From Streptomyces uncialis (GTDB lineage: Bacteria; Actinomycetota; Actinomycetes; Streptomycetales; Streptomycetaceae): a DNA stretch of 64,000 bases. The stretch is from contig NZ_LFBV01000002.1 in NCBI RefSeq assembly GCF_001905345.1, positions 372,001 to 436,000 on the forward strand. Direction: 5' to 3'. Of the stretch, positions 1 to 9,020 are shown piece after piece. The translations under genes and the position numbers were made by a program. Below the pieces are notes generated by a model. It had not been told where the DNA came from. It saw nothing but the letters and a program-made list of their open reading frames with translations, and did no database searches. The first letter of the stretch is position 1. Each line of letters opens with the position of its first letter.

Positions 1-835
1 CTCCCTGGAGATCCCCGGCCGCACCCCGCCCGCCGAGGTCCTGGCCACCACCGGCGAGCCGCCGTTCCCCTGTGTGGTGAAACCGCGCGAGGGGGTCGCC
101 AGCGAGGACGTCGTCATGGCCGGTACGGCCGGGGAGCTGCTCGCGCGCTGCGAGGAGATCCGGGCCCGCCGCCCCGGGACCGCGCTGGTGGTGGAGGAGT
201 TCCTGGAAGGCGAGCTGTACACCCTGGAGACCCTCGGTGACGGGCGGACCAGGCATGTGCTCGGCGGATTCCGCACGGAGCTCTCCCCCGCCCCGTACTT
301 CATCGAGGAACGTCTGAGATTCGTCCCCGCCCATCCCCCGGACGTGGTGTCCCGGATAGTCTCCCAACTCGACGCCCTGGGTGTGGGCTTCGGTTCCTGC
401 CACACCGAATTCGTGGTGGGTCCGGACGGCCGCGCCCGGATCATCGAGGTGAATTACCGGGCCATCGGGGACCAGTGCGACCTGCTGCTCGCCGAACTGC
501 TCGGCATTCCGCTCTTCGAGCATGTCCTGCGCACCCATCTGGGTGAACCACTGCCCGCCGACCTCGGCGCCCGCACGGACGGCGCCGCGCTCCTCGACTA
601 TCCGTACGCGCGCCACCCCGGCACCCTCACCGCGGCCCCCGGCCCCGCCGATCTGACCTTCGGTGACGTCCGGCTGACGTACCGTCCGCTGCGGGAGACC
701 GGTGAACGGCACGACCTGTACCACACCAACCGCGACATCCTCGGTGTCGTCCGGGCGACCGGCCGGGACCAGGGCTCCGTGGACACCGCCGTACGGGACT
801 TCCTGGCCGCCCAGCAGTGGGAGATCACACCGTGA
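1..835 (+). CDS. ATP-grasp ligase of NIS siderophore pathway (5' end missing)
   Basis: The reading frame is open from base 2, so the gene enters from the left; 277 codons are visible. ATP-grasp enzymes join a carboxylate, via an acyl phosphate, to an amine. Visible family marks are the lysine segment CVVKPREG (fragment residues 24-31), the adenine-region EEFLEGE (about 65-71) and the metal-binding EVNYRAIGD near residue 149. The stop overlaps the GTG start of the next gene (GTGA), so translation is probably coupled. By analogy with PvsA of vibrioferrin biosynthesis, it may attach an amino acid to a citrate-derived intermediate; that substrate is inferred from the neighbouring genes, not read from the sequence. 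Confidence 0.85.
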   Translation, partial: SLEIPGRTPPAEVLATTGEPPFPCVVKPREGVASEDVVMAGTAGELLARCEEIRARRPGTALVVEEFLEGELYTLETLGDGRTRHVLGGFRTELSPAPYFIEERLRFVPAHPPDVVSRIVSQLDALGVGFGSCHTEFVVGPDGRARIIEVNYRAIGDQCDLLLAELLGIPLFEHVLRTHLGEPLPADLGARTDGAALLDYPYARHPGTLTAAPGPADLTFGDVRLTYRPLRETGERHDLYHTNRDILGVVRATGRDQGSVDTAVRDFLAAQQWEITP

Positions 836-2586
836 CCGAACGGACCGCCACGGACGAGGACCGGCATCTCGTCCGGGTCCTGAGCGCCCTGCTCCGGGAG
901 GACGTGGCCGGGCTGCGCACCCGGACCACCCGGGTGGAACGGGCCGACGGGAGCTGGCTGCGGCTGCCGCTGCCCGCAGGCGGCTCATTGACCCTGCCGG
1001 TGGAACCGGACGGCTTCCAGTGCGAGCTCGCCGCCCGGCTGCCGCTGCTGCGCCACGAGGACGGCGGGGGCGCACCGTCCGACCTGACCACCACCGACGC
1101 GGTGCTCGGCGCGCTCAAGGACCTGGCCGACCCGCCGGACCGGCCCGGCTTCGACGCGTTCGCCGAGGAGTGCCGGCTGTCCCTCACCGCGGAGCTGCTG
1201 CACCGCGACACCCGTGACGAGATCACGGCGCGGCTCAGCGGCACCTACGGTCCCGACCCCGCCCGCTGGACGGACCCGCTCCCCTTCGACGCGCTCGCCG
1301 CCCGGCTCGACCACCCCGTCTACCCCACCGGGCGCGGGCGCAGCGGTCTGACGCCCCGGCAGCTTCGCTCCTACGCGCCGGAGTTCCATCCGGCGTTCCG
1401 GCTGCGCTGGCTCGCCCTGCCCCGGACCACCGTGACCGACGAGGGACTGAGCACGACACCCGGCTGGCCGTCACCGTCCGAGCTGGGGCTCGACCGCGCG
1501 CTCGACGACGACCATGTCGCCCTGCCCGTCCATCCCCTGACCCTCGGCCGCCCACTGGCGGACGCCCTCGCGCAGCGGGGGCTCACCGGCCGGGCGCGGC
1601 TCGCCGACCGGCCGCACACCGAGGTCGTGCCGACCCTGTCCATGCGGACCGTGGCCCTCACCGGCCGGCCCGGGGTCCATCTGAAGCTGCCGCTGGCGAC
1701 CGCCACCCTCGGACGGCTCAACCGGCGCACCATCAAACCCGGCACCCTGCTCGACGGCGCCGTCTGCCAGCGTCTCCTCGCGGCGGTCACCGCACGGGAA
1801 CCCCGGTTCGCGGACACGGTGCTGCACGCCGACGAGACCCGTTACGCGCACGCCGGGCATGAGCTGCTCGCCGTGCTGCGCCGTGGCTGGCCGGACGGAC
1901 TGGACGGTTCGGTGGTGGTGCCGATGGCCGCGCTGACCGCCCCGGAGCCGGGCGGCGCCCTGGTGATAGACCGGCTCGCGGACCGCTTCCACGGCGGCGA
2001 CCCGCTCGCCCTGCTCGACGCGGTCCTCACCCTGCTGTTCGACTGGCAGACCACCCTCTTCGGCTACGGCATAGCGCTGGAGTCGCATCAGCAGAACATC
2101 TCGCTGGCCTTCGACGACCGCCCCGGACGGCCGACGCTGCGTCTGCTGTTCAAGGACAACGACGGCCCGCGCATCCACACCGGACGGCTGCGCGCGGCGC
2201 TCGGCCGTGATGCCGGCGCTCTCACCGGCTTCGACGACGCCCGGATCACCGGCGGCGACGACCGTCCCGTGCTCGACCTGTTCACGACGATCACCGTCCA
2301 TCTGTGCGCGGGTTCCTGCGCGTTCGGACTGGCCCGGCACGGGCGCGCGCCGCTGGAGCGGCTGCTCGCCCTGGTGCGCGACCGGCTCGGTGAGGCCGTC
2401 GAACGGCTGGGCACCCGGCCGGGCCAGCCCGGCGCCGCGCTGCGCGCCCATGTACTGGACGCCGCGAAGCTGCCCGTGAAGGCGATGGTGACGGCGGGAA
2501 CGCTGCTCACCAAACAGCGCTCGGGGGCGTCCGACATCAACAAGCACTACACCACCGGTCCCAACTATCTTCTGCGAGGGGCGTAA
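832..2586 (+). CDS. IucA/IucC-family NIS siderophore synthetase (first copy)
   Basis: 584 residues, the usual length of an NRPS-independent siderophore synthetase, which adenylates a carboxylate such as citrate and joins it to an amine or alcohol. Family marks are VVPTLSMRT (about residue 265) followed by HLKLPLATATLGRLNRR, the ATP-site HQQN (about 419) and FKDNDGPR (about 440), then a ferric-reductase-like C-terminal part with DINKHYTTG near the end. The GTG start overlaps the stop of the ATP-grasp gene by four bases. An in-frame upstream ATG at 826 would give only a few extra residues. PvsB or PvsD of vibrioferrin systems is the likely counterpart; which one cannot be decided by eye. Confidence 0.93.
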   Translation: MTERTATDEDRHLVRVLSALLREDVAGLRTRTTRVERADGSWLRLPLPAGGSLTLPVEPDGFQCELAARLPLLRHEDGGGAPSDLTTTDAVLGALKDLADPPDRPGFDAFAEECRLSLTAELLHRDTRDEITARLSGTYGPDPARWTDPLPFDALAARLDHPVYPTGRGRSGLTPRQLRSYAPEFHPAFRLRWLALPRTTVTDEGLSTTPGWPSPSELGLDRALDDDHVALPVHPLTLGRPLADALAQRGLTGRARLADRPHTEVVPTLSMRTVALTGRPGVHLKLPLATATLGRLNRRTIKPGTLLDGAVCQRLLAAVTAREPRFADTVLHADETRYAHAGHELLAVLRRGWPDGLDGSVVVPMAALTAPEPGGALVIDRLADRFHGGDPLALLDAVLTLLFDWQTTLFGYGIALESHQQNISLAFDDRPGRPTLRLLFKDNDGPRIHTGRLRAALGRDAGALTGFDDARITGGDDRPVLDLFTTITVHLCAGSCAFGLARHGRAPLERLLALVRDRLGEAVERLGTRPGQPGAALRAHVLDAAKLPVKAMVTAGTLLTKQRSGASDINKHYTTGPNYLLRGA

Positions 2587-2593
2587 CCCGCCG

Positions 2594-4378
2594 ATGCCCA
2601 GCACCATCCCCGGCCGGCCGGACGCTCCGGCCCCTGTCCCGGCGCTGCCCGGCGCGGATCTGGCCGTGGCGCACACCCTGCTCAACTGTCTGCTCCGCGA
2701 GGTGTCGGGGCCCGAACGGCAGGCCGCCGTCATCGGCGGTCATCTGCTGCTGAGACTTCCCCGCCGGGGCGTCCTGCTGCGGGTCGCGCTGCGCCGCACC
2801 TCGCTGCTGGGCTCCCACCGCTTCACCGGCCCGGTCACCGAACGGCTCGCCGGGCCCGGCACCGAGGAGGGCGACGGGTACGGCGCCTGGTCCGAGGTGG
2901 ACTGGCTGCGGCTGGCCGAGTACACCCGCGCCGAGCTCTCGCTGCGCACCGGTACCGACAACGACGAGTTCCTCGGCCAGGTCACCGCGAGCCATCGCGG
3001 GGTCAGTGCCGCGCTCGCCGCGCCTCGCCCAGGCGCCGCGACCCGGGGCGGCGACCCGCTGGCGGTGTACCTGGACTCCGAGCAGTCCCTGTTGTTCGGC
3101 CACCGGTTCCATCCCACGCCGAAGGCCCACAGCGGCGACCCGGCGAGCTGGGCGGCCTACGCCCCGGAGGCCGGGGCGTCGTTCCCGCTGCGGATGCTGG
3201 CCGTCCGGGACACGCTGCTCGCCGAGGAGCGCGCCGACCCCGACGCCACCGGTCCCGTCGACCGGCTGCGGCCGGTCCCCGCGGGCTACCGGCTGCTGCC
3301 CGCCCATCCCTGGCAGTACGAGATGCTGGGCGGGCATCCGGCGCTGCGCGCGGCCCTCGCCCGGGGCGATGTCCTCGATCTCGGCGCGGGCGGCGAACCC
3401 GTGCGGCCCACCGCCTCGGTCCGGACCCTGCACACCGGCGACGCCTTCCTCAAGTTCAGTCTGAACGTGCGCATCACCAACTGTCTGCGCAAGAACGCCG
3501 CCTACGAGCTGACCGGCGCGGTCGCGCTGACCCGGCTGCTGGCCCCGGTGTTCGCGGACCTCGCCGCCCGTTTCCCCGGTACGGCGGTCCTGCGGGAACC
3601 CGCGTACCGCTCGCTGGCGCTGCCCGGCCCCGACGGGCGGCCCGACCGGACCCTGCTGGAGGGCTTCGGGGTCATCGTCCGCGAGGGGCTGGAGCGTCAT
3701 GTCCGGCCTGGTGCGACCCCGCTGCTGGCCGCCGCCGTCGCCGACGAGTACGCGACGGGCCCCGCCCAGGTGTCCCGGCTGCTCGCGGGCGCCGGACCGG
3801 GCGCGGCGCTCGCCTGGTGGTCGGCGTATCTGCGGCTGCTGGTGCCACCGGTCCTGGCGGCCTATCTGGACCACGGGGTCGTCCTGGAGCCGCATCTCCA
3901 GAACGTGATCGTGTGCGTGGACGGCGACGGGACGCCCGTACAGATCCTGTTCCGCGACCTGGAGGGCACCAAGCTGCTCCCCGGGTACCACGCCGACGCC
4001 CTCGCCGCGCTGCCGCCCGAGGTCGCGGGTCCGCTGACCTACGACGCCCGGCGCGGCTGGGACCGGGTGGTGTACTGCCTGCTCGTCAACCACGCCGCCG
4101 AGATCCTCGCGGCACTCGCCGATCTGCACCCGGACCATGAACGCGAACTGTGGGCGCGGCTGCGGGCCACCATCGAGGAGTACGCCCGGGGCCACGGCTG
4201 CCCGCCGCCGCTGCGAGCGCTGCTCGCGGGGGTCCCGCTGCCCGCGAAGGCCAATCTGCTGGCCCGCTGGGACCGTTCCGCCGACCGTGACGCCGGATAC
4301 GTACGGCTGCCGTCGCCGCTGGCGGAGGACGTCCTGTCCGGGGCCAGCCGTACCGACACCGACTGGAGTGCCCGGTGA
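2594..4378 (+). CDS. IucA/IucC-family NIS siderophore synthetase (second copy)
   Basis: 594 residues, beginning seven bases after the previous gene, with GAGGGG upstream of the ATG. It is a divergent paralogue of the first synthetase. HTGDAFLKFSLNVRITNC (about residues 280-297) and LRKNAAYE form the nucleotide/carboxylate-binding segment, and EPHLQN (about 432) and FRDLEGTK (about 453) line the ATP site. Two different synthetases in one operon imply two distinct carboxylate-nucleophile couplings, as in vibrioferrin and staphyloferrin B pathways. The 3' end overlaps the decarboxylase start by four bases (GTGA). The exact substrates cannot be read from the sequence. Confidence 0.92.
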   Translation: MPSTIPGRPDAPAPVPALPGADLAVAHTLLNCLLREVSGPERQAAVIGGHLLLRLPRRGVLLRVALRRTSLLGSHRFTGPVTERLAGPGTEEGDGYGAWSEVDWLRLAEYTRAELSLRTGTDNDEFLGQVTASHRGVSAALAAPRPGAATRGGDPLAVYLDSEQSLLFGHRFHPTPKAHSGDPASWAAYAPEAGASFPLRMLAVRDTLLAEERADPDATGPVDRLRPVPAGYRLLPAHPWQYEMLGGHPALRAALARGDVLDLGAGGEPVRPTASVRTLHTGDAFLKFSLNVRITNCLRKNAAYELTGAVALTRLLAPVFADLAARFPGTAVLREPAYRSLALPGPDGRPDRTLLEGFGVIVREGLERHVRPGATPLLAAAVADEYATGPAQVSRLLAGAGPGAALAWWSAYLRLLVPPVLAAYLDHGVVLEPHLQNVIVCVDGDGTPVQILFRDLEGTKLLPGYHADALAALPPEVAGPLTYDARRGWDRVVYCLLVNHAAEILAALADLHPDHERELWARLRATIEEYARGHGCPPPLRALLAGVPLPAKANLLARWDRSADRDAGYVRLPSPLAEDVLSGASRTDTDWSAR

Positions 4379-5631
4379 CCGCGCCCACCGAACCGGTCCG
4401 CGCGCGGGCCCTCGCCCTGCCCGCCGACCGGCTGCCCGCCTATCTCTACGACCTCGACGCGCTGCGCGACCACGCGGCGGCCGTCCGGGACGCGCTGCCG
4501 GAACGCGTCGAGCTGTACTACGCGGCCAAGGCGAACCCCGAGCCGCCGGTGCTGGCCGCGCTGGCGCCGTTCGTGGACGGCTTCGAGGTGGCGTCGATCG
4601 GTGAACTCACCCATGTGGCCGGGGCCACCGGCCGTCCGATCGCGTTCGGCGGGCCCGGCAAGACCCCGGCGGAACTCCTCGCGGCCCTGGGCCGCGGGGC
4701 GCCCGGCGCGTCAGCGTCCGAACGGCCCGTGCACCGGTTCCATGTGGAGAGCGGACACGAGCTGCGGATGCTCGCGGACCTCGCGGCCCGGGTGGCGCCG
4801 GGGGTGCGGGTGCCGGTGCTCACCCGGTTCAATCTGACGGTCGGCGGGGGCGCGCTCAGCGGCGGGGCGCTGGCGATGGGCGGCGGGCCGACCCCGTTCG
4901 GAATCGACCCGTCCGAGGCCGACGACGTGCTGCGGGACCTCACCGACGGTACGTACCCCCAGCTGGAGTGGTGGGGCACCCACGCCCATCTGGCGAGCGG
5001 GCTCGCCGCGCCGGAGCTGGCCTCCGTCGCCGGTGAGGTGGTCCGCTGGTCCGCCGCGCTCGCCGCCCGGCACCGGGTGCCGCTGCGTGAGGTGAACGTG
5101 GGCGGCGGGATGGCCGTGGACTACGCGCGCCCCGGGGACCGCTTCGACTGGGCGGGCTACGGCGCCGCGCTGCGCCGGCTGCTCGCCGCCCACCCCGGTC
5201 CGACGCTGCGGATCGAACCGGGACGGGCGCTGACGGCGTACTGCGGCTGGTACGCGACGGAGGTGCTGGACGTGAAGCGCAGTCACGGCGAGGACTTCGC
5301 CGTCGTACGCGGTGGCACCCATCATCTGCGGACCCCGGCGACCAAGGGCCATGACCAGCCGTGCGTGGTGCTGCCGGTCGACGAGTGGCCGCATCCGTGG
5401 CCGCGCGGGGCGGCGGCCGGGGAGCACGTCACCCTCGCGGGCCAGCTGTGCACCCCGAAGGACGTCCTCGCCCGCCGGGTCCCCGCCGCCGGGCTGCGGG
5501 CCGGGGACCGGGTGGTGTTCGCGATGGCCGGGGCGTACGCCTGGAACATCTCCCACCATGACTTCCTGATGCATCCCAGGCCCGGCTTCCACTTCCTCGG
5601 CACGGGCGGTGACCCCGGCGACCCGGGGTGA
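4375..5631 (+). CDS. PLP-dependent type III (alanine-racemase-fold) decarboxylase
   Basis: 418 residues, fold type III like diaminopimelate and ornithine decarboxylases. The Schiff-base lysine is K52 in YYAAKANPE. HAHLASG (about 203-209), the glycine loop VNVGGGMAVDY (about 240) and EPGRALTAY (about 281) bind the phosphate, and LCTPKD carries the catalytic Cys at 359. In siderophore operons such enzymes (PvsE, SbnH) decarboxylate an amino acid or its citryl adduct to make the amine building block. It overlaps the upstream synthetase by four bases and is the last gene of the operon before a 136-base gap. Confidence 0.92.
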   Translation: MTAPTEPVRARALALPADRLPAYLYDLDALRDHAAAVRDALPERVELYYAAKANPEPPVLAALAPFVDGFEVASIGELTHVAGATGRPIAFGGPGKTPAELLAALGRGAPGASASERPVHRFHVESGHELRMLADLAARVAPGVRVPVLTRFNLTVGGGALSGGALAMGGGPTPFGIDPSEADDVLRDLTDGTYPQLEWWGTHAHLASGLAAPELASVAGEVVRWSAALAARHRVPLREVNVGGGMAVDYARPGDRFDWAGYGAALRRLLAAHPGPTLRIEPGRALTAYCGWYATEVLDVKRSHGEDFAVVRGGTHHLRTPATKGHDQPCVVLPVDEWPHPWPRGAAAGEHVTLAGQLCTPKDVLARRVPAAGLRAGDRVVFAMAGAYAWNISHHDFLMHPRPGFHFLGTGGDPGDPG

Positions 5632-5767
5632 CCCCCGGCGACGGCCGTCCGGGCCCACCGCGGCTCCGGACGGGCGGCCGCCGACGAGTGGCGCGGCCCG
5701 GGGCGTCCTACGATGGCGGCGACCGCGCCGACGCGTCGGTGACCCGGACCCCGGAGGGTTCTCGCCC

Positions 5768-6505
5768 ATGAGCAAGCTCGGTCTCCCGGACACCATCACC
5801 GCCTGTCTGTTCGACCTGGACGGGGTCATCACCAGGACGGCCGTGGTGCACGCCGCCGCCTGGAAGGAGATGTTCGACGCCTTCCTGCGGGACCGTGACG
5901 GCGCCGGGTTCCGGCCCTTCTCCCAGGACGACTACGACCGGTACGTCGACGGTCTCCCCCGCGCCGACGGGGTGCGCGCGTTCCTCGCCGCACGCGGTGT
6001 CGAACTGCCGGAGGGCACCCCGGACGATCCGCCGGCGGCCGGGACGGTGTGCGGGCTGGGCAACCGCAAGAACGAACTGCTGCTGGCCCGGATCAGGAAG
6101 GGCGGCGTCGAGGCGTACGAGGGATCGCTGCGCTACCTCCACGCGGTCCGCGCGGCGGGCCTGCGGACCGCGGTCGTGTCGTCGAGCACCAACTGCCGGG
6201 ACATCCTGCGGGCGGTCCACGCCGAGGACCTCTTCGACGTACGGATCGACGGGGAGGTCGCCAGGCGGCGCGCCCTGCCCGGCAAACCGCGGCCCGACAC
6301 CTTCCTCGCCGCGGCGGCCGACCTCGGCGTCACGGCGGGGCGGTCGGCGGTGTTCGAGGACGCGCTCGCCGGGATGGACGCGGGCCGTTCGGGCGGCTTC
6401 GGCTATGTCGTCGGCGTGGACCGGGTCGGCCAGGCCGACGCCCTGCGCGCGCACGGCGCGGACACCGTCGTCGAGGACCTCGCCGAACTGGGGGCACCCG
6501 CGTGA
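5768..6505 (+). CDS. HAD-family beta-phosphoglucomutase-like hydrolase
   Basis: 245 residues. The ATG at 5768 follows GGAGGG at 5753; longer in-frame starts lack a site. HAD motif I is FDLDGV (nucleophile D16, acid/base D18), followed by the beta-PGM-type segment around HAAAWKEMFD. VVSSSTN (about 140), the lysine motif GKPRPDTF (about 172) and the acidic loop VFEDALAGMDAG (about 196) complete the active site. The stop overlaps the start of the GH65 phosphorylase, a standard pairing in which the phosphorylase releases beta-glucose 1-phosphate and the mutase converts it to glucose 6-phosphate. A TACGAT hexamer at 5709-5714 could be a -10 box separating this pair from the siderophore operon. Confidence 0.88.
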   Translation: MSKLGLPDTITACLFDLDGVITRTAVVHAAAWKEMFDAFLRDRDGAGFRPFSQDDYDRYVDGLPRADGVRAFLAARGVELPEGTPDDPPAAGTVCGLGNRKNELLLARIRKGGVEAYEGSLRYLHAVRAAGLRTAVVSSSTNCRDILRAVHAEDLFDVRIDGEVARRRALPGKPRPDTFLAAAADLGVTAGRSAVFEDALAGMDAGRSGGFGYVVGVDRVGQADALRAHGADTVVEDLAELGAPA

Positions 6506-8847
6506 TCACCCATTCGTCGTACACCGTCGAACCCTGGTCGCTGCGCGAGCGCGCGCTGAACCTGGAGGTGCTGCCGCAGAGCGAGTCCGTGTTCGCCCTG
6601 TCCAACGGGCATGTCGGCTGGCGCGGCAATCTGGACGAGGGTGAGCCGCACGGACTGCCCGGCTCCTATCTGAACGGGGTGTACGAGCTCCATCCGCTGC
6701 CCTACGCGGAGGCCGGGTACGGCTATCCGGAGTCGGGGCAGACGGTCATCAATGTCACCAACGGCAAGATCATCCGGCTGCTGGTGGACGACGAGCCGTT
6801 CGATCTGCGCTACGGACGGCTGGTGTCCCATGAACGCACCCTCGATCTGCGGACGGGACTGCTGACCCGTACCTGCGAGTGGGTGTCCCCGGCGGGCTGC
6901 CGGGTCCGGGTGCGCTCCACCCGGCTGGTGTCGTTCACCCAGCGGGCCATCGCGGCGGTCCGCTACGAGGTGGAGCCCGTCGACTCCGAGGTACGGATCG
7001 TGGTGCAGTCGGAGCTGGTCGCCAACGAGCAGCTGCCGGGCGCCGACGGCGACCCGCGCACGGCGGTGGCCCTGGAGTCGCCGCTGGACGCGGAGGAGGA
7101 CTTCGCGTCGGGCAACCGGCTGAAGCTGGTGCACCGGACCCGCGCCAGCGAGCTGCGGGTGGCCGCGGCGGCCGACCATGTCGTCACCGGCCCCCGCCCG
7201 ACCACGACGAGCTGCGAGAGCCGCGCCGATGTCGCCCGGCTCACCATCGCCTCCGCGCTGGCGCCGGGCGACACCCTGCGGCTCGACAAGATCGTGTCGT
7301 ACGGCTGGTCCAGCACCCGCTCGCTGCCCGCGGTGAGCGACCAGGTCGACGCGGCGCTCGCGGCGGCGAAGAGCGGCGGCTGGGACGGTCTGGTCACCGA
7401 ACAGCGCGCGTATCTGGACGACTTCTGGGCGCGCTCCGACGTCGAGATCGACGGCGACGAGGAGATCCAGCAGGCGGTGCGGTTCGCCCTGTTCCACGTC
7501 CTCCAGGCGGGAGCGCGCGCGGAGCAGCGGGCGATCCCCGCGAAGGGGCTGACCGGCTCCGGGTACGACGGGCACGCCTTCTGGGACACCGAGATCTTCG
7601 TGCTGCCGCTGCTCACGTTCACCTCCCCGCACGCCGTGGCGGAGGCGCTGCGCTGGCGGCAGAACACCCTGTCGGCGGCCCGGGAGCGGGCCGCGCAACT
7701 GGGCCTCCAGGGCGCCGCGTTCCCCTGGCGGACCATCGAGGGGTCGGAGGGGTCGGCGTACTGGCCGGCGGGTACGGCGGCGTTCCATGTGAACGCGGAC
7801 ATCGCGGACGCGGTCGTCCGCTATGTGACGGTCACCGGCGACGAGCTCTTCGAACGGGACACCGGCGTCGAACTCCTCGTGGAGACGGCCCGGTTGTGGC
7901 GTTCGCTGGGTCATCACGACCACCATGGGAAGTTCCATGTGGACGGGGTGACGGGGCCGGACGAGTACAGCGCGGTGCAGGACGACAACACGTACACGAA
8001 CCTGATGGCGCGGGCGAATCTGCTGGCCGCCGCCGACGTGGTGGAGCGGCATCCGCACAGGGCGGCGGAGCTGGGGGTGGACGACGAGGAGAGCGCGGCC
8101 TGGCGGGACGCCGCCGACGCGATGAACATCCCGTACAACGAGGAACTCGGGGTGCATGAGCAGTCGTCGGGGTTCACCCGGCACCAGGTGTGGGACTTCG
8201 CCGCGACCCGCGCGGACCAGTATCCGCTGATGCTGCACTTCCCGTACTTCGACATCTACCGCAAGCAGGTCGTCAAGCAGGCCGATCTGGTGCTGGCGAT
8301 GTACAAGTGCAGCGACTGGTTCGACGACGAGCACACCGCCCGCAACTTCGCCTACTACGAGCCGCTGACGGTCCGGGACTCGTCCCTGTCGGCGTGCAGC
8401 CAGGCCGTGATCGCGGCGCAGTCGGGGCATCTCGCGCTCGCCTACGACTATGTGGCCGAGGCGGCGCTGATGGACCTGGAGGATCTGGAGAACAACACCC
8501 GGGACGGCCTGCACATCGCCTCGCTCGCGGGGACATGGATGGCGCTGGTGGCCGGGTTCGGCGGGATGCGGCTGAGCGGCGGCACCCTGGACTTCGCGCC
8601 CCGGCTGCCGGAGCGGTTCAGCAGACTGGCGTTCACGCTGGAGGTGGTGGGGCGGCGGCTGCGGGTGGAGATCACCGGGGACTCCGCGTCGTACAGCGTG
8701 CTGTCGGGCGAGCCGCTGCGGGTGACGCACTACGGCAAACCGCTGCTGGTGACGCGGGGTTCGCCGGAGCGGCGCGGGATCAGGCCGGTGCCGGTACGGC
8801 CCGCGCCGGAACAGCCGCCGCACCGGGGCCCGGCGCGGCGGCACTGA
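6502..8847 (+). CDS. Glycoside hydrolase family 65 disaccharide phosphorylase
   Basis: 781 residues, full length for the trehalose/maltose/kojibiose phosphorylase family, which splits alpha-glucosides with inorganic phosphate in the cytoplasm. The general acid is E488 in GPDEYS, followed by the family signature DNTYTN. The N-terminal beta-sandwich starts with SLRERALNLEVLPQSES; the (alpha/alpha)6 barrel includes FWDTEIF and FPWRTIEGSEGS. The GTG start overlaps the stop of the HAD gene by four bases, so the two are surely co-translated. Specificity (trehalose, maltose, kojibiose or nigerose) cannot be fixed by eye. No signal peptide. Confidence 0.92.
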   Translation: MITHSSYTVEPWSLRERALNLEVLPQSESVFALSNGHVGWRGNLDEGEPHGLPGSYLNGVYELHPLPYAEAGYGYPESGQTVINVTNGKIIRLLVDDEPFDLRYGRLVSHERTLDLRTGLLTRTCEWVSPAGCRVRVRSTRLVSFTQRAIAAVRYEVEPVDSEVRIVVQSELVANEQLPGADGDPRTAVALESPLDAEEDFASGNRLKLVHRTRASELRVAAAADHVVTGPRPTTTSCESRADVARLTIASALAPGDTLRLDKIVSYGWSSTRSLPAVSDQVDAALAAAKSGGWDGLVTEQRAYLDDFWARSDVEIDGDEEIQQAVRFALFHVLQAGARAEQRAIPAKGLTGSGYDGHAFWDTEIFVLPLLTFTSPHAVAEALRWRQNTLSAARERAAQLGLQGAAFPWRTIEGSEGSAYWPAGTAAFHVNADIADAVVRYVTVTGDELFERDTGVELLVETARLWRSLGHHDHHGKFHVDGVTGPDEYSAVQDDNTYTNLMARANLLAAADVVERHPHRAAELGVDDEESAAWRDAADAMNIPYNEELGVHEQSSGFTRHQVWDFAATRADQYPLMLHFPYFDIYRKQVVKQADLVLAMYKCSDWFDDEHTARNFAYYEPLTVRDSSLSACSQAVIAAQSGHLALAYDYVAEAALMDLEDLENNTRDGLHIASLAGTWMALVAGFGGMRLSGGTLDFAPRLPERFSRLAFTLEVVGRRLRVEITGDSASYSVLSGEPLRVTHYGKPLLVTRGSPERRGIRPVPVRPAPEQPPHRGPARRH

Positions 8848-8873
8848 GCGGACGGGCCACGAGGGCGCAAGGC

Positions 8874-8940
8874 GCGGGGTGCGGGGTGCGGGGTGCGGGG
8901 TGCGGGGTGCGGGGTGCGGGGTGCGGGGTGCGGGGTGCGG
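8874..8940. repeat. Tandem heptamer repeat GCGGGGT, about 9.6 copies
   Basis: Nine perfect tandem copies of GCGGGGT (8874-8936) plus GCGG, in the gap just downstream of the GH65 gene. The heptamer run also starts immediately upstream of the efflux pump's promoter region. The period is not a multiple of three and no gene crosses it. Such perfect short repeats tend to vary in copy number by slippage. Confidence 0.97.
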
Positions 8941-8953
8941 GCCGGATATCCGG

Positions 8954-8983
8954 TGGACGGGGCGGGGCCGGAGTCCGTAGGGT
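8954..8983 (+). promoter_or_regulatory. Predicted promoter of the efflux-pump leader transcript
   Basis: TGGACG at 8954-8959 and TAGGGT at 8978-8983 are 18 bases apart, and the GTG of a nine-codon frame begins seven bases after the -10 hexamer. A perfect 12-base palindrome CCGGATATCCGG (8942-8953) lies immediately upstream of the -35 element and could be an operator. The assignment is by eye. Confidence 0.5.
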
Positions 8984-8990
8984 GCGCGGC

Positions 8991-9020
8991 GTGAACAGCC
9001 CCGAGTCCGACAGAGGCTAG
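8991..9020 (+). CDS. Putative nine-residue leader peptide MNSPESDRG
   Basis: GTG-AAC-AGC-CCC-GAG-TCC-GAC-AGA-GGC-TAG, starting seven bases after a predicted -10 box and so probably leaderless. A perfect hairpin begins inside its stop codon. CmlA/Cmr-type chloramphenicol pumps are known to be controlled by very short leader peptides; the efflux gene downstream belongs to that broad family. That the peptide is made is inferred only from position and structure. Confidence 0.45.
   Translation: MNSPESDRG

Noticed and set aside
2537..4195. Long open frame on the minus strand, opposite the second synthetase
   Set aside because: It mirrors the codons of a strong gene on the other strand, has no family motif, and such long antisense frames are expected in very GC-rich DNA.
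8874..8940. Heptamer array as a CRISPR-like element
   Set aside because: No spacers between the units and no cas genes.
8942..8956. CCGGTGG (8950-8956) as an alternative pairing partner of the leader hairpin
   Set aside because: It lies upstream of the predicted transcription start, so it would not be in the RNA.
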